From Rhodobiaceae bacterium (lineage in GTDB: Bacteria; Pseudomonadota; Alphaproteobacteria; Parvibaculales; Parvibaculaceae), in the NCBI GenBank assembly GCA_021404525.1, contig JAAWWE010000012.1, positions 39,942 to 103,941 on the forward strand: DNA of 64,000 nt, given 5' to 3'. How positions within the stretch are numbered: the first letter of the stretch is position 1; each line of letters starts with the position of its first letter. Position numbers and translations under genes: made by a program. Below the pieces are notes generated by a model. It was not told the origin of the DNA and searched no databases. It was given only the letters and a program-made list of their open reading frames with translations. Of the stretch, positions 18,642-26,580 are shown piece after piece.

Positions 18642-19299
18642 CGACCTGCCTGTCGCGGGGGAAGACCCCTCTGCGTTCATTCGCGCCCACACCGCATTGC
18701 ACGAACCACCGCTCGTGCCCGAGCTTCAACTGCATCTGGCAACAGAGGGGGACGCGCTCTGGCGCATGGGCGAAGATGAATTGGCAGCGACGGACCTCCC
18801 TGCCCCTTTTTGGGCCTTCGCCTGGGCAGGCGGGCAGGCGCTTGCCCGCTATATCATCGATACGCCTGACATTATCGCAGAGAAGAGAGTGCTCGACTTT
18901 GGGTCGGGCTCCGGCCTTGTTGGCCTCGCTTCCATGCACGCCGGGGCGATGTCGGCCCTGGCCGCTGATATTGATGTCTTTGCCTGCGCAGCGGCAACTC
19001 TCAACGCGCGCGCCAACAATGTTCGCCTTTCCACAACATCCGATGATCTCGTGGGCCAGGATGGTCCCTGGGACATCATCCTGGTGGGGGACATGTGCTA
19101 CGAACAGCCTCTCGCGGACTCGGTCGAAGCATGGTTGCTGGATCAAGCGTCGAAGGGGATCAAGGTCCTGATCGGCGATCCAGGCCGCACCTATCTCCCC
19201 AAAGGCCGCCTTCAGAAAGTCATCTCCTATGCGGTAAAAACATCCCGGGAGTTGGAGGATACGGATGTGCGGAACACCTCTGTTTGGCAGTTTTCCTAA
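18553..19299 (+). CDS. METTL20/Nnt1-like protein methyltransferase
   Basis: A class I SAM methyltransferase: VLDFGSGSGLVGLASMHAGA (motif I), AADID (motif II), DIILVGDMCYE and VLIGDPGRTYLP. The late GDPGR-x-Y-L-P block and FWAFAWAGGQALARY upstream are characteristic of the family containing bacterial and mitochondrial ETF-beta lysine methyltransferases. By analogy it may methylate electron-transfer flavoprotein beta; this is inferred. The true start is uncertain: the listed ATG overlaps the desaturase by 89 bp, and the TTG at 18601 or a non-ATG codon near 18631, after GGAAGG, would reduce the overlap. Confidence 0.75.
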   Translation: MIRTSPAKSFTTRGGALPGLRRKGSKLLTDDLPVAGEDPSAFIRAHTALHEPPLVPELQLHLATEGDALWRMGEDELAATDLPAPFWAFAWAGGQALARYIIDTPDIIAEKRVLDFGSGSGLVGLASMHAGAMSALAADIDVFACAAATLNARANNVRLSTTSDDLVGQDGPWDIILVGDMCYEQPLADSVEAWLLDQASKGIKVLIGDPGRTYLPKGRLQKVISYAVKTSRELEDTDVRNTSVWQFS

Positions 19300-19341
19300 G
19301 ATTTTGACCGGATAGCTCATTCTGCTTGCCAAGGCGGCAAT

Positions 19342-19359
19342 TAGTTCATATATGAACTA
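19342..19359. promoter_or_regulatory. Perfect 18-bp palindrome, putative MarR operator
   Basis: TAGTTCATATATGAACTA is a perfect palindrome with no spacer. It covers the first possible start codon (19352) of the MarR gene that follows, ending one base before the second ATG at 19361. Size and symmetry fit a MarR dimer site, so autoregulation of the MarR-enoyl-CoA hydratase unit is likely. Confidence 0.65.
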
Positions 19360-19822
19360 CATGTCTCAACAACCCCGCATATTCCATCTCATGCAGCTTG
19401 CCCACCGTGCGCTTTTCCGAGCCGCCGATCAGCGACTGCAGGCCTCCTTGGGGATCAGCGCGGTTCAACAGGGCGCCCTTTTTGTCATAGGCAAACAGGA
19501 ACCGTGCAAACCCTCTTCGATCGCCAAGGCGCTGGATATGAACAAGTCTGCGGTCACAACGCTGCTCACGCGCTTGGAGACAGCCGGGTTTATTCAACGT
19601 GTTGCTGACGCCCAGGATGGGCGCGCGCAGCGCATCAGCCTCACTGCCAAAGGCAAGGATGCCATCCGGAAATCCGTACCACTCACCAAGCAAGCGAATG
19701 CTGACCTTCTCAATGGATTTCAACCCCACGAAGTGGAAACCATTGAACGGTTTCTCACCCAAGTCATTTCAACGTCGGCTCGCGCTGCGTCCCTGACCAG
19801 CCCTGAGCCTTCCCCCAAATAG
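19352..19822 (+). CDS. MarR family transcriptional regulator
   Basis: A 156-residue winged-helix regulator. Helices QQGALFVIGKQEPCKPSSIA and ALDMNKSAVTTLLTRLETAGF give the HTH, and VADAQDGRAQRISLTAKG the wing with the conserved D-x-R-x-x-x-[IV]-x-L-T-x-x-G pattern. Translation may start at 19352 or at the ATG at 19361; the palindromic operator covers the former. It is followed 16 bp later by an enoyl-CoA hydratase, the usual target of MarR regulators that sense acyl- or aroyl-CoA ligands. Confidence 0.87.
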   Translation: MNYMSQQPRIFHLMQLAHRALFRAADQRLQASLGISAVQQGALFVIGKQEPCKPSSIAKALDMNKSAVTTLLTRLETAGFIQRVADAQDGRAQRISLTAKGKDAIRKSVPLTKQANADLLNGFQPHEVETIERFLTQVISTSARAASLTSPEPSPK

Positions 19823-19838
19823 TCAAAGGATGTTCTCC

Positions 19839-20624
19839 ATGATTGCGACCTCTGAAAATATTCTTGTTCACAAGGAAGCCGGTGTTCTGACCCTCACCAT
19901 GAACCGGCCGGAAAAGAAAAATGCCCTGACCCAGGACATGTACGCGGCGCTTGCAGACAACGTGGTCGCTGCCCAGAGCGACCCTGAAACCAAAGTGGTG
20001 CTGATCACCGGGTCCGGCGATTCCTTTACAGCCGGAAATGATCTAGGGGACTTCGCAGGCAGCGATGACAGCCCAAAAGGCGAAAACGAACTGCCGCCTG
20101 TCGGGCGCTATCTTCAGGCAATCCTCAATGCGGAGAAACCGATTGTCGCTGCCGTAAATGGTCTCGCGGTTGGCGTCGGCGTAACAATGCTGCTGCATTG
20201 CGACCTTGTCTATGCCTCCCCCAATGCCACCTTCCAGACGCCGTTCGTCAATCTCGGGCTGGTGCCAGAAGCAGGTTCCAGCCTGCTATTGCCCAAGCTC
20301 ATCGGCACTCAGAAGGCCAATGATATGTTCCTGCTGGGGACGAAGGTCACCGCTGCGGATGCTGAGAAGATGGGCCTTGTGTGTTCCATATTCGACGAAA
20401 GTGCCCTGATTGAGGAAGTCTCCGATCGCGCAAAGGCGCTCGCGGCCAAAGCGCCGAACGCGGTGATCCTCACCAAACAGCTGGTCCGCAAAGACCACAG
20501 CGTCGTTGCGCAGCAAATGGCGGATGAAAGCGTGCATTTCTCAGCCCAGCTCAAAACAGCCGAATTCGCGGAAGCAGCACTGGCATTTGCGGAGAGACGC
20601 GCGCCCGATTTCTCGAAACTTTGA
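19839..20624 (+). CDS. Enoyl-CoA hydratase/isomerase family protein
   Basis: A crotonase-fold enzyme of 261 residues. LTMNRPEKKNALTQDMY, then the oxyanion-hole pattern FTAGNDLGDF, and AVNGLAVGVGVTMLLHCDLVYAS, are the crotonase signatures. The residue after the GVG loop is Val-Thr and the position usually holding the first catalytic glutamate is not obviously occupied, while FVNLGLVPEAGSS retains a glutamate; hydratase versus isomerase cannot be decided. AAAGG precedes ATG 19839 at good spacing. It is in a unit with MarR and ends in a strong hairpin. Confidence 0.88.
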   Translation: MIATSENILVHKEAGVLTLTMNRPEKKNALTQDMYAALADNVVAAQSDPETKVVLITGSGDSFTAGNDLGDFAGSDDSPKGENELPPVGRYLQAILNAEKPIVAAVNGLAVGVGVTMLLHCDLVYASPNATFQTPFVNLGLVPEAGSSLLLPKLIGTQKANDMFLLGTKVTAADAEKMGLVCSIFDESALIEEVSDRAKALAAKAPNAVILTKQLVRKDHSVVAQQMADESVHFSAQLKTAEFAEAALAFAERRAPDFSKL

Positions 20625-20628
20625 GTCT

Positions 20629-20681
20629 GGAGCCTATTCGGCTTAGCCAGAGCCGTCGAATAGGCTCCAACTGCTTTTTTG
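20629..20681 (+). terminator. Strong terminator hairpin after the enoyl-CoA hydratase gene
   Basis: GGAGCCTATTCG (20629-20640) and CGAATAGGCTCC (20657-20668) form a perfect 12-bp stem with a 16-nt loop, followed by CTTTTTT. It lies between the hydratase and a convergent gene, so it probably serves as the terminator for the plus-strand unit. Confidence 0.75.
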
Positions 20682-20732
20682 TTTGCCGCATTTTCGAACC
20701 GCAAAACCGCCAGCACTTTTGCTGAAAATGCT

Positions 20733-21332
20733 CTAGTAAGCCTGTGGCCGGGAGGCCGACACCCGGTCACTCCACTGTCTTGGCCTGCCGGTATATCCAA
20801 AGCTTAGGGGCCGGCGGGTCGTCAGAGGACTGGCACCCCGATGGGGCTGTGGCGCGTCCGTTTTTAGGGCACCAACATGTTCTGATGTTTCACGCAGATC
20901 ACCGCTACGGTCCTGCACCAGCAAAGGCAGGTTCAAGACGCTTGCCCAGGAACGCCACCGCGCACCTGCGTCTGCGCCATCAAAAGAGGCATGGACGGTT
21001 ACGCTCTTGCTAGGGTCGGAGTGACATAGCTCGATCAAAATCACCGGCGCTTCGCGGTCGCGACCCTTATAGGCGATGGCCATCACCACACCTGCAAAGT
21101 CAGATATGGGGGCATCCCACTCCCACACGCCGAGAGGTGGTGAGCTATCCTGCACCACAACACGGTCTCGATAGATGGTCGCATAGCGGATAAAGCCGAA
21201 GGCGCGACGCCAAACTGGCTGGAAGGGAACTGTCAGGCTCGCAGGAAGGCGATAGGGATCGGCATCAAACCCTGGAGACGTCCAGCGTCTGCGAAACCGG
21301 TCTGCATCGTCTTTGTCAGCGAAAAACCGCAT
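20733..21332 (-). CDS. Hypothetical protein, possibly DUF6101-like
   Basis: A 199-residue basic protein starting MRFFADKDDADRFRRRW. It contains RVVVQDSSPPLGVWEWDAP, a VVMAIAYKGRDREAPVILIELCHSDPSKSVTV-type beta stretch and WASVLNLPLLVQDRSGDLRE, followed by a disordered Arg/Ser/Pro tail. The ordering of a short beta domain, the LxLPLLV-x-[ED] segment and a basic tail recalls the alphaproteobacterial DUF6101 family, but I am unsure. The ATG at 21332 overlaps the stop of a 69-residue upstream frame (TGATG), and AGGAACG precedes it. Confidence 0.6.
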   Translation of the reverse strand: MRFFADKDDADRFRRRWTSPGFDADPYRLPASLTVPFQPVWRRAFGFIRYATIYRDRVVVQDSSPPLGVWEWDAPISDFAGVVMAIAYKGRDREAPVILIELCHSDPSKSVTVHASFDGADAGARWRSWASVLNLPLLVQDRSGDLRETSEHVGALKTDAPQPHRGASPLTTRRPLSFGYTGRPRQWSDRVSASRPQAY

Positions 21333-21541
21333 CAAACGTTCCTGCCCAAGCACGGGGCACACTGCCCCTTTCGGTCTAAGAATAGAGAGCGCATGCTTTC
21401 TATCTCTTTAACGTGTGCTTCAAACTTTTGTGGGAGTCCCAGAAGGCCCGGAACCCAAGCGCCGCTTCGTGCTAAGTATTCCAGGTAGGGTCGAATCAGC
21501 AGATCAATCCAAGCCTGCTGAGCACGAGGGGACAAAGACAT
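21332..21541 (-). CDS. Small hypothetical protein coupled to the following gene
   Basis: A 69-residue frame, MSLSPRAQQAWIDLLIRPYL then LARSGAWVPGLLGLPQKFEA and KEIESMRSLFLDRKGQC, with amphipathic rather than shadow-like composition. Its stop and the next gene's ATG share TGATG, the usual sign of translational coupling. Its ATG overlaps the divergent MAPEG start on the four bases CATG. No ribosome binding site is clear; a TTG at 21550 is an alternative start preceded by AAGCGGG. Function unknown, and the case for a real gene is moderate only. Confidence 0.4.
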   Translation of the reverse strand: MSLSPRAQQAWIDLLIRPYLEYLARSGAWVPGLLGLPQKFEAHVKEIESMRSLFLDRKGQCAPCLGRNV

Positions 21542-21947
21542 GATCGACAACCCGCTTCAAATGGTCGGGCTTTACATCGCGATCAACCTGCTATTGAACC
21601 TGGCGCTGGCCTATCGGGTGTCCGCCACACGTCAAAAGACCAACGTCATGACAGGGACGGGTGATCACGAGCCTCTCTACAAATCGACACGGGCACATAT
21701 CGTCAACAGCGAATACACGCCCATTGGCCTGATCGGGCTCATCGGCCTTTTCATCTTATCGGCCTCTATATGGATTATTCACGCTGCAGGTATCGCTCTC
21801 ACGATGGGGCGTGTTTTGCACGCGATCGGGCTCTATATATCCGCTGACAGCACACGACCAAGACTCTGGGGAACACTGCTTACCTGGCTTGGGCAGCTCA
21901 TCACCGGTATTGGGTGCCTTTATTTCTCGCTCACCTATACGATCTAG
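21540..21947 (+). CDS. MAPEG family membrane protein
   Basis: A 135-residue protein with about four helices and the MAPEG core STRAHIVNSEYTPIGLIGLI (R-A-H-x-N-x-x-E-Y-x-P-x-x-L). GAGGGGACAAAGAC precedes the ATG. It is divergent from the 69-residue frame and shares the CATG of its start. It differs from the MAPEG protein at 16106 in sequence and lacks a long N-terminal extension. Bacterial MAPEG members of this branch are close to hypothetical inner-membrane proteins with possible glutathione-dependent activity. Confidence 0.82.
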   Translation: MIDNPLQMVGLYIAINLLLNLALAYRVSATRQKTNVMTGTGDHEPLYKSTRAHIVNSEYTPIGLIGLIGLFILSASIWIIHAAGIALTMGRVLHAIGLYISADSTRPRLWGTLLTWLGQLITGIGCLYFSLTYTI

Positions 21948-22084
21948 CCCAAACCTTCCTCCTTGCCTCAGCCGGGCCAGAGCCACTGCCGGCGCACCCA
22001 GCGTTTGCTGACGGCGCGACATTCCTGCTTTTTCTGGTATAAGACCTCCACTCTTGGGGGCCCATTGCCCCTGCCCTGTTACGG

Positions 22085-23440
22085 ATGTTCTCACACATGC
22101 AGCAAGCCCAAGACCGCACCGATCTCCTTCAAGACCTGATTGCCCGCGCCAAAAAGGCCGGCGCAGACGCCGCTGACGCCTTAATGGTGGAAAGTACGTC
22201 TTTTGGCGCCAGCTACCGACTGGGAAGCCTCGAGGATATTGAGCGTTCTGAAACTCAGGACCTGGGCCTCCGGGTTATGGTCGGTCAGCAGCAGGCTGTG
22301 GTCTCAACCACTGATGTGGCCCCGCGGGCTTTTGACTCCCTTGTCGAACGCGTGATTGCGATGGCCAAAGTTGCGCCAGAAGACCCTTATTGCGGGCTGG
22401 CTGATCCCGCCCGTCTGGCAAAGACCGTCGCCGACCTGGAACTTGATGATGGGAGTGACCCTAGAGCAGAGGAGCTGGTTTCGCGGGCGCAGGCCGCCGA
22501 AGAAGCAGCTCTTGCCATCACGGGCGTGACAAATTCAGGCGGTGCGGGTGCAAGCTTTGGCCGGGCGGCAATAACGCTCGTCACCAGCGACGGCTTCTCG
22601 GGTCATTATGGCGGCAGCACCCATTCAGTGTCCTGCTCTGTGCTTGCTGGCGAAGGCACGGACATGGAACGAGACTATGATTATTCAACGGCCCGGCATT
22701 TTTCTGACCTTGAAGACCCGAGCAAGATCGGGCGAGAAGCCGGGGAAAAAGCAGTCCGGCGACTTGGTGCACGCAAGGTTGAAAGCTGCCAGGTTCCCAT
22801 CATTTATGACCCCCGTGTTTCTGGTGGATTGGTTGGGCATTTCGCGGGTGCAATCTCTGGTGCGTCCGTCGCCAGAGGCACGAGCTTCCTGAAAGACAGC
22901 CTGGATACACAGGTTTTCAGCAACGGCATTCGGATCACCGACGACCCGTTAAAGAAACGAGGACGCGGCTCAAAGCCCTTTGATGGTGAGGGCGTGCAAA
23001 CAGAGGCGCTCACACTGATTGACGATGGTCGTCTGACCACCTGGTTGCTTGATACCTCAACAGGAAAACAGCTGGGTTTGCCAAGCAACGGTCGTGCAGC
23101 ACGAGGTACGGGCGGATCTCCCTCACCCTCAACGACCAATCTGACGCTTGAGGCTGGTTCCCTGTCACCGGAAGAGTTGATGGCCGACATTACGTCCGGC
23201 TTTTACGTGACCGAGATGATTGGCATGGGCGTCAATGGGGTGACGGGCGACTATTCTCGCGGCGCCTCAGGCTTCTGGATTGAAAATGGCCAGCTCACTT
23301 TTCCAGTGAGCGAAATCACCATCGCCGGGAACCTGAAAGACATGTTCGCGAACATCACACCTGCCAGCGATCTGGAATTCAAAGCAGCGACCAACGCACC
23401 CACCGTGCGGATCGAAGGGATGACCCTTGCCGGAACTTGA
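22085..23440 (+). CDS. pmbA: TldE/PmbA family protein, partner of TldD
   Basis: A 451-residue protein homologous to TldD but without the HExxxH zinc motif, as expected for the TldE/PmbA subunit. Recognisable parts are LGLRVMVGQQQAVVSTTD near residue 60, GLVGHFAGAISGASVARGTS, and the C-terminal SGFWIENGQLTFPVSEITIAGNL block. PmbA and TldD form the peptide-degrading heterodimer. The translation may start at 22085 or 22097. The following cysQ-like gene begins 14 bp before its stop, so the two are coupled. Confidence 0.93.
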   Translation: MFSHMQQAQDRTDLLQDLIARAKKAGADAADALMVESTSFGASYRLGSLEDIERSETQDLGLRVMVGQQQAVVSTTDVAPRAFDSLVERVIAMAKVAPEDPYCGLADPARLAKTVADLELDDGSDPRAEELVSRAQAAEEAALAITGVTNSGGAGASFGRAAITLVTSDGFSGHYGGSTHSVSCSVLAGEGTDMERDYDYSTARHFSDLEDPSKIGREAGEKAVRRLGARKVESCQVPIIYDPRVSGGLVGHFAGAISGASVARGTSFLKDSLDTQVFSNGIRITDDPLKKRGRGSKPFDGEGVQTEALTLIDDGRLTTWLLDTSTGKQLGLPSNGRAARGTGGSPSPSTTNLTLEAGSLSPEELMADITSGFYVTEMIGMGVNGVTGDYSRGASGFWIENGQLTFPVSEITIAGNLKDMFANITPASDLEFKAATNAPTVRIEGMTLAGT

Positions 23441-24242
23441 CCCGACGTCTCTTCTCAATCTCAAAGAAGATCATCAGCTGCTGTGCGATGCTGTCCGGGC
23501 GGCCGGTGCGCTCGCGCTTACCTACTATCAGCGCGACATTGAGCAATGGGACAAGGATGACGACACGCCGGTAAGCGAGGCCGACCACGCGGTCAACGCG
23601 CTGTTGCATGAGCGCTTGCAGGGGGGGCGGCCCGATTATGGATGGCTGTCGGAAGAGACGGACGATGACCCGGTTCGGCTTGAGCGCGATTATGTCTGGG
23701 TTGTTGACCCCATTGACGGCACCCGTGCCTTTCTTAAAGGCCGGCCACATTTCACCATCTGTGTCGCCCTGGTTTTTCAGGGCCAGCCAGTGTCTGCAGC
23801 TGTGTTCAATCCCGCAGCCGATGAGTTCTTCGAAGCTCAACTAGGGGGTGGCGCCCTTCTGAATGGGGCCACCATCTCCCCAAGCAAACGGTGCGACATC
23901 GCTGGCTGCCGCATGGCCGCCTTTGCTCCCATGTTCAAGCACCCGGCCTGGCCAGAGCCGTGGCCGGACATGGATATTGTCAGCCGAAATTCAGTCGCCT
24001 ATCGGCTGGTGCTTGTGGCAAATGGATTTGTTGATGCCTGTATGGCCCTCAACCGCAAAAGTGACTGGGATCTGGCCGCAGCTGACCTCATCGTTCGCGA
24101 AGCAGGGGGTCGCATGACGACCCATGACGGCAGACCCTTTGTGTACAATAAGAGCTTCACGAAACACCGCAGCCTCGTCGCCGCAGGGCCAGCTCTTTAT
24201 GACGCTTTGTTTGAGCGGGTAGGCAATCTGACTCTGCCTTGA
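23427..24242 (+). CDS. cysQ: Inositol monophosphatase family / CysQ-like phosphatase
   Basis: A 271-residue Mg-dependent phosphatase. LSEETDDD supplies the metal-binding glutamate, VVDPIDGTRAFLKGRPHF is the DPxDGTxxF signature and SDWDLAAADLIVREAGG the C-terminal WDxAAxxxIxxEAG block. CysQ-type members hydrolyse 3'-phosphoadenosine 5'-phosphate in sulfur assimilation; other family members act on inositol phosphates, and sequence alone does not separate them. The TTG start at 23427 has AAGGGA before it. It overlaps pmbA and leads into the envelope block. Confidence 0.85.
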   Translation: MPELDPTSLLNLKEDHQLLCDAVRAAGALALTYYQRDIEQWDKDDDTPVSEADHAVNALLHERLQGGRPDYGWLSEETDDDPVRLERDYVWVVDPIDGTRAFLKGRPHFTICVALVFQGQPVSAAVFNPAADEFFEAQLGGGALLNGATISPSKRCDIAGCRMAAFAPMFKHPAWPEPWPDMDIVSRNSVAYRLVLVANGFVDACMALNRKSDWDLAAADLIVREAGGRMTTHDGRPFVYNKSFTKHRSLVAAGPALYDALFERVGNLTLP

Positions 24243-24324
24243 CCAGTCTTCTCCCACTTGGACGGACAGCCAATCACAGGGCATACTGCCTCGGAACTTC
24301 ACCCTGTATCTGGGAGATTCTCTC

Positions 24325-24564
24325 ATGTCCGACGAGCAGCTGCTTCACCTTGTTTTTGGGGGTGAACTCGAAGACCTTGAAGGCATCCGCTTTAGCGACC
24401 TAGAAAATCTCGACATTGTCGGCATTTATCCAAGCTTCGCGGAAGCTGAAGCCGCATGGCGACAGGCGGCACAGCGAACCGTCGACAGCGCTCAGATGAG
24501 GTATTTCATCGTTCACCTTCATCGTCTGATGGATCCAGACAATGATGCTGCCCAAGACGCCTAG
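24325..24564 (+). CDS. DUF4170 domain protein
   Basis: A 79-residue protein: LLHLVFGGELEDLEG, then LENLDIVGIYPSFAEAEAAW, AQRTVDSAQMRYFIVHLHRL. This matches the alphaproteobacterial DUF4170 family closely in length and in the VGI[YF]P and VHLHRL elements. Its function is not known; DUF4170 genes are recurrently found next to lipid A/LPS genes and an inositol monophosphatase, as here, which suggests an envelope-related or metabolic housekeeping link. Confidence 0.88.
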   Translation: MSDEQLLHLVFGGELEDLEGIRFSDLENLDIVGIYPSFAEAEAAWRQAAQRTVDSAQMRYFIVHLHRLMDPDNDAAQDA

Positions 24565-24642
24565 GCACAGGCAACAGGCCCAAAAAGGCTTTCAAAACCG
24601 TTGCTTAGAGGGCCTCGGGTGAGGTGACGCGCCTCATTGCCC

Positions 24643-26580
24643 ATGATACAATCCATTAACTTCCAATCACCTTCCTGGCCAACGAAAGCCCTGCAGTTGA
24701 GCGTACATACTGGCGATCCCACCATTCGAGAGGCAGCCGAAGAGGCTCGGGAGGCAGCGGCCTCACGTGGATCGTCGCGCCAAGAGCAGCCACCGTCTGA
24801 GCTTGTCGCGCCGCTGAAGACCATGGTCGCGGTCAAGAGGATTGCCTCGAGCTATCTCAAACCACATGCCGCCCTCATCGCTTTGGCGATCCTTGCCAAC
24901 CTGATTATTGCCGCAACCACGAGCGTACTGCCATTCCTGATTGAGCAAACAGTCGAATTGATTTTCGAACAGAAGCGTGAAGATGTTTTGCTCATCCTCG
25001 CCTTGGCCGCACTTGGCGCACAGAGCCTCAGGGCCGTCACCACCTACGTTTCAAATGTGATCATGAACTATGTCGGCCAACGTATGGTTGTAGCCGTTCA
25101 AACACATCTTTTCTCGAAGCTGATGACGGCCGATCTTGGCTGGATCCAACAGACCCATTCTGGACGCTTCATCTCAACCTTCATGACAGACGTCATCCGG
25201 CTGCGGGATTCAACGGCTCAATCGATCGTCAATCTCAGTCGACATCTTGCCGTACTCGTCTTCCTAATCGGCTACATGTACTACCTCGATTGGTTGATGG
25301 CGATTATCGCCACGGGCGTCATTCCCGTCGCTGCAATCTTTATGCGTCGCCTCGGCCGTAAAACACGCAAGGCAACAAACAAAGGCCTTGAGGAAACAGG
25401 CTCCCTGTCCACGCTTATCCTGGAAGCACTGGGCGGCATTCGGGTCGTTAAAGCCTATGGACGTGAAGATGCAGAGATAAAGCGCGCGACGGGTACAATC
25501 GCGCTCGTGCTTGAACACACAATGCGGTCCGTAAAAGCGAAAGCAGCTGCCGGGCCGATCACCGAGGCTCTGACCGGCGTCGGTATCGCCGCCGTGATTG
25601 GCTATGCTGGAATGCAGGCCATCAATGGCGCCATGACATCCGGCTCATTCTTTGCGTTTATGGCGGCGGTCATGCTCGCATACCAGCCCCTCAAAGCGGT
25701 CGCCAATCAGCAAACCGTCCTACAGGAAGGTGTCGCGGCGGCTTCGCGGCTCTTCCCTGTCCTGGATGTGAAAGCCAAGATTGTCGATGGAACGGAGAGC
25801 AAAGAGCTAAAGGTCAGCGATGGCGCTATCAGCCTTGATCGCGTCAGTTTCCACTATGATGACGGCACTAAGGCACTCGACGATGTGACGATTGACGTGC
25901 CTGCCGGCCAGACCGTTGCGCTGGTGGGGCCGAGTGGAGCTGGCAAGAGCACGATCCTTAATCTGGTTCCCCGGTTTTATGATGTGAGTGAAGGGTCCGT
26001 CTCTATTGATGGGCAAGACCTGAAATCTGTGACGCTCGCCTCGTTACGCAATGCAAGCGCTCTGGTTACTCAGGAGCCCTTCCTGTTTGATGACACCATC
26101 CGGGCAAACATCGCCTATGGCAGCCCGAATGCTTCGCAGAAGGAAATCGAAGCTGCGGCGAAAAACGCCGCCGCGCATGACTTCATCATGCAGCTCACCC
26201 ATGGTTATGACACGCATGTGGGCGAAGCAGGTCTCAAGCTTTCTGGCGGACAACGTCAGCGTATTGCCATTGCCCGGGCAATGCTTAAAAACGCTCCGAT
26301 CCTTCTCTTGGATGAAGCCACATCGGCGCTCGACACAGCATCAGAATTGCAGGTTCAAAAAGCGCTACAAACTCTTATGCAGGGGCGCACAACGCTTGTT
26401 ATTGCGCATCGTCTTTCAACCATCATGCATGCAGACAATATATATGTCATTGATCAGGGCCGTGTCATTGAACAGGGGCGCCATGCAGACCTGATAGCCC
26501 AGGGCGGTGTTTATGCGGAACTCTCCCGATCGCAATTTGATCGACAGGACGACCCCACACCAGCCCTGGCTGGAGAATAG
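24643..26580 (+). CDS. MsbA-like ABC transporter, lipid A/phospholipid exporter
   Basis: An ABC half-transporter of about 645 residues: six membrane helices followed by an ATPase domain with GPSGAGKST (Walker A), LSGGQRQRIAIARAM (signature), LLLDEATSALD (Walker B) and IAHRLST (switch). It acts as an inner-membrane flippase; its place immediately before DUF374, waaA, lpxK and lpxL argues for export of lipid A core (MsbA role). The first 60 residues are polar and unusual for MsbA; an in-frame ATG at 24823 (MVAVKRIASSYLKPH) would give the standard length. A TTG at 24637 is a third option. Confidence 0.88.
   Translation: MIQSINFQSPSWPTKALQLSVHTGDPTIREAAEEAREAAASRGSSRQEQPPSELVAPLKTMVAVKRIASSYLKPHAALIALAILANLIIAATTSVLPFLIEQTVELIFEQKREDVLLILALAALGAQSLRAVTTYVSNVIMNYVGQRMVVAVQTHLFSKLMTADLGWIQQTHSGRFISTFMTDVIRLRDSTAQSIVNLSRHLAVLVFLIGYMYYLDWLMAIIATGVIPVAAIFMRRLGRKTRKATNKGLEETGSLSTLILEALGGIRVVKAYGREDAEIKRATGTIALVLEHTMRSVKAKAAAGPITEALTGVGIAAVIGYAGMQAINGAMTSGSFFAFMAAVMLAYQPLKAVANQQTVLQEGVAAASRLFPVLDVKAKIVDGTESKELKVSDGAISLDRVSFHYDDGTKALDDVTIDVPAGQTVALVGPSGAGKSTILNLVPRFYDVSEGSVSIDGQDLKSVTLASLRNASALVTQEPFLFDDTIRANIAYGSPNASQKEIEAAAKNAAAHDFIMQLTHGYDTHVGEAGLKLSGGQRQRIAIARAMLKNAPILLLDEATSALDTASELQVQKALQTLMQGRTTLVIAHRLSTIMHADNIYVIDQGRVIEQGRHADLIAQGGVYAELSRSQFDRQDDPTPALAGE

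Noticed and set aside
24565..24642. Possible tRNA or terminator before the ABC transporter
   Set aside because: No cloverleaf and no consistent stem could be drawn.
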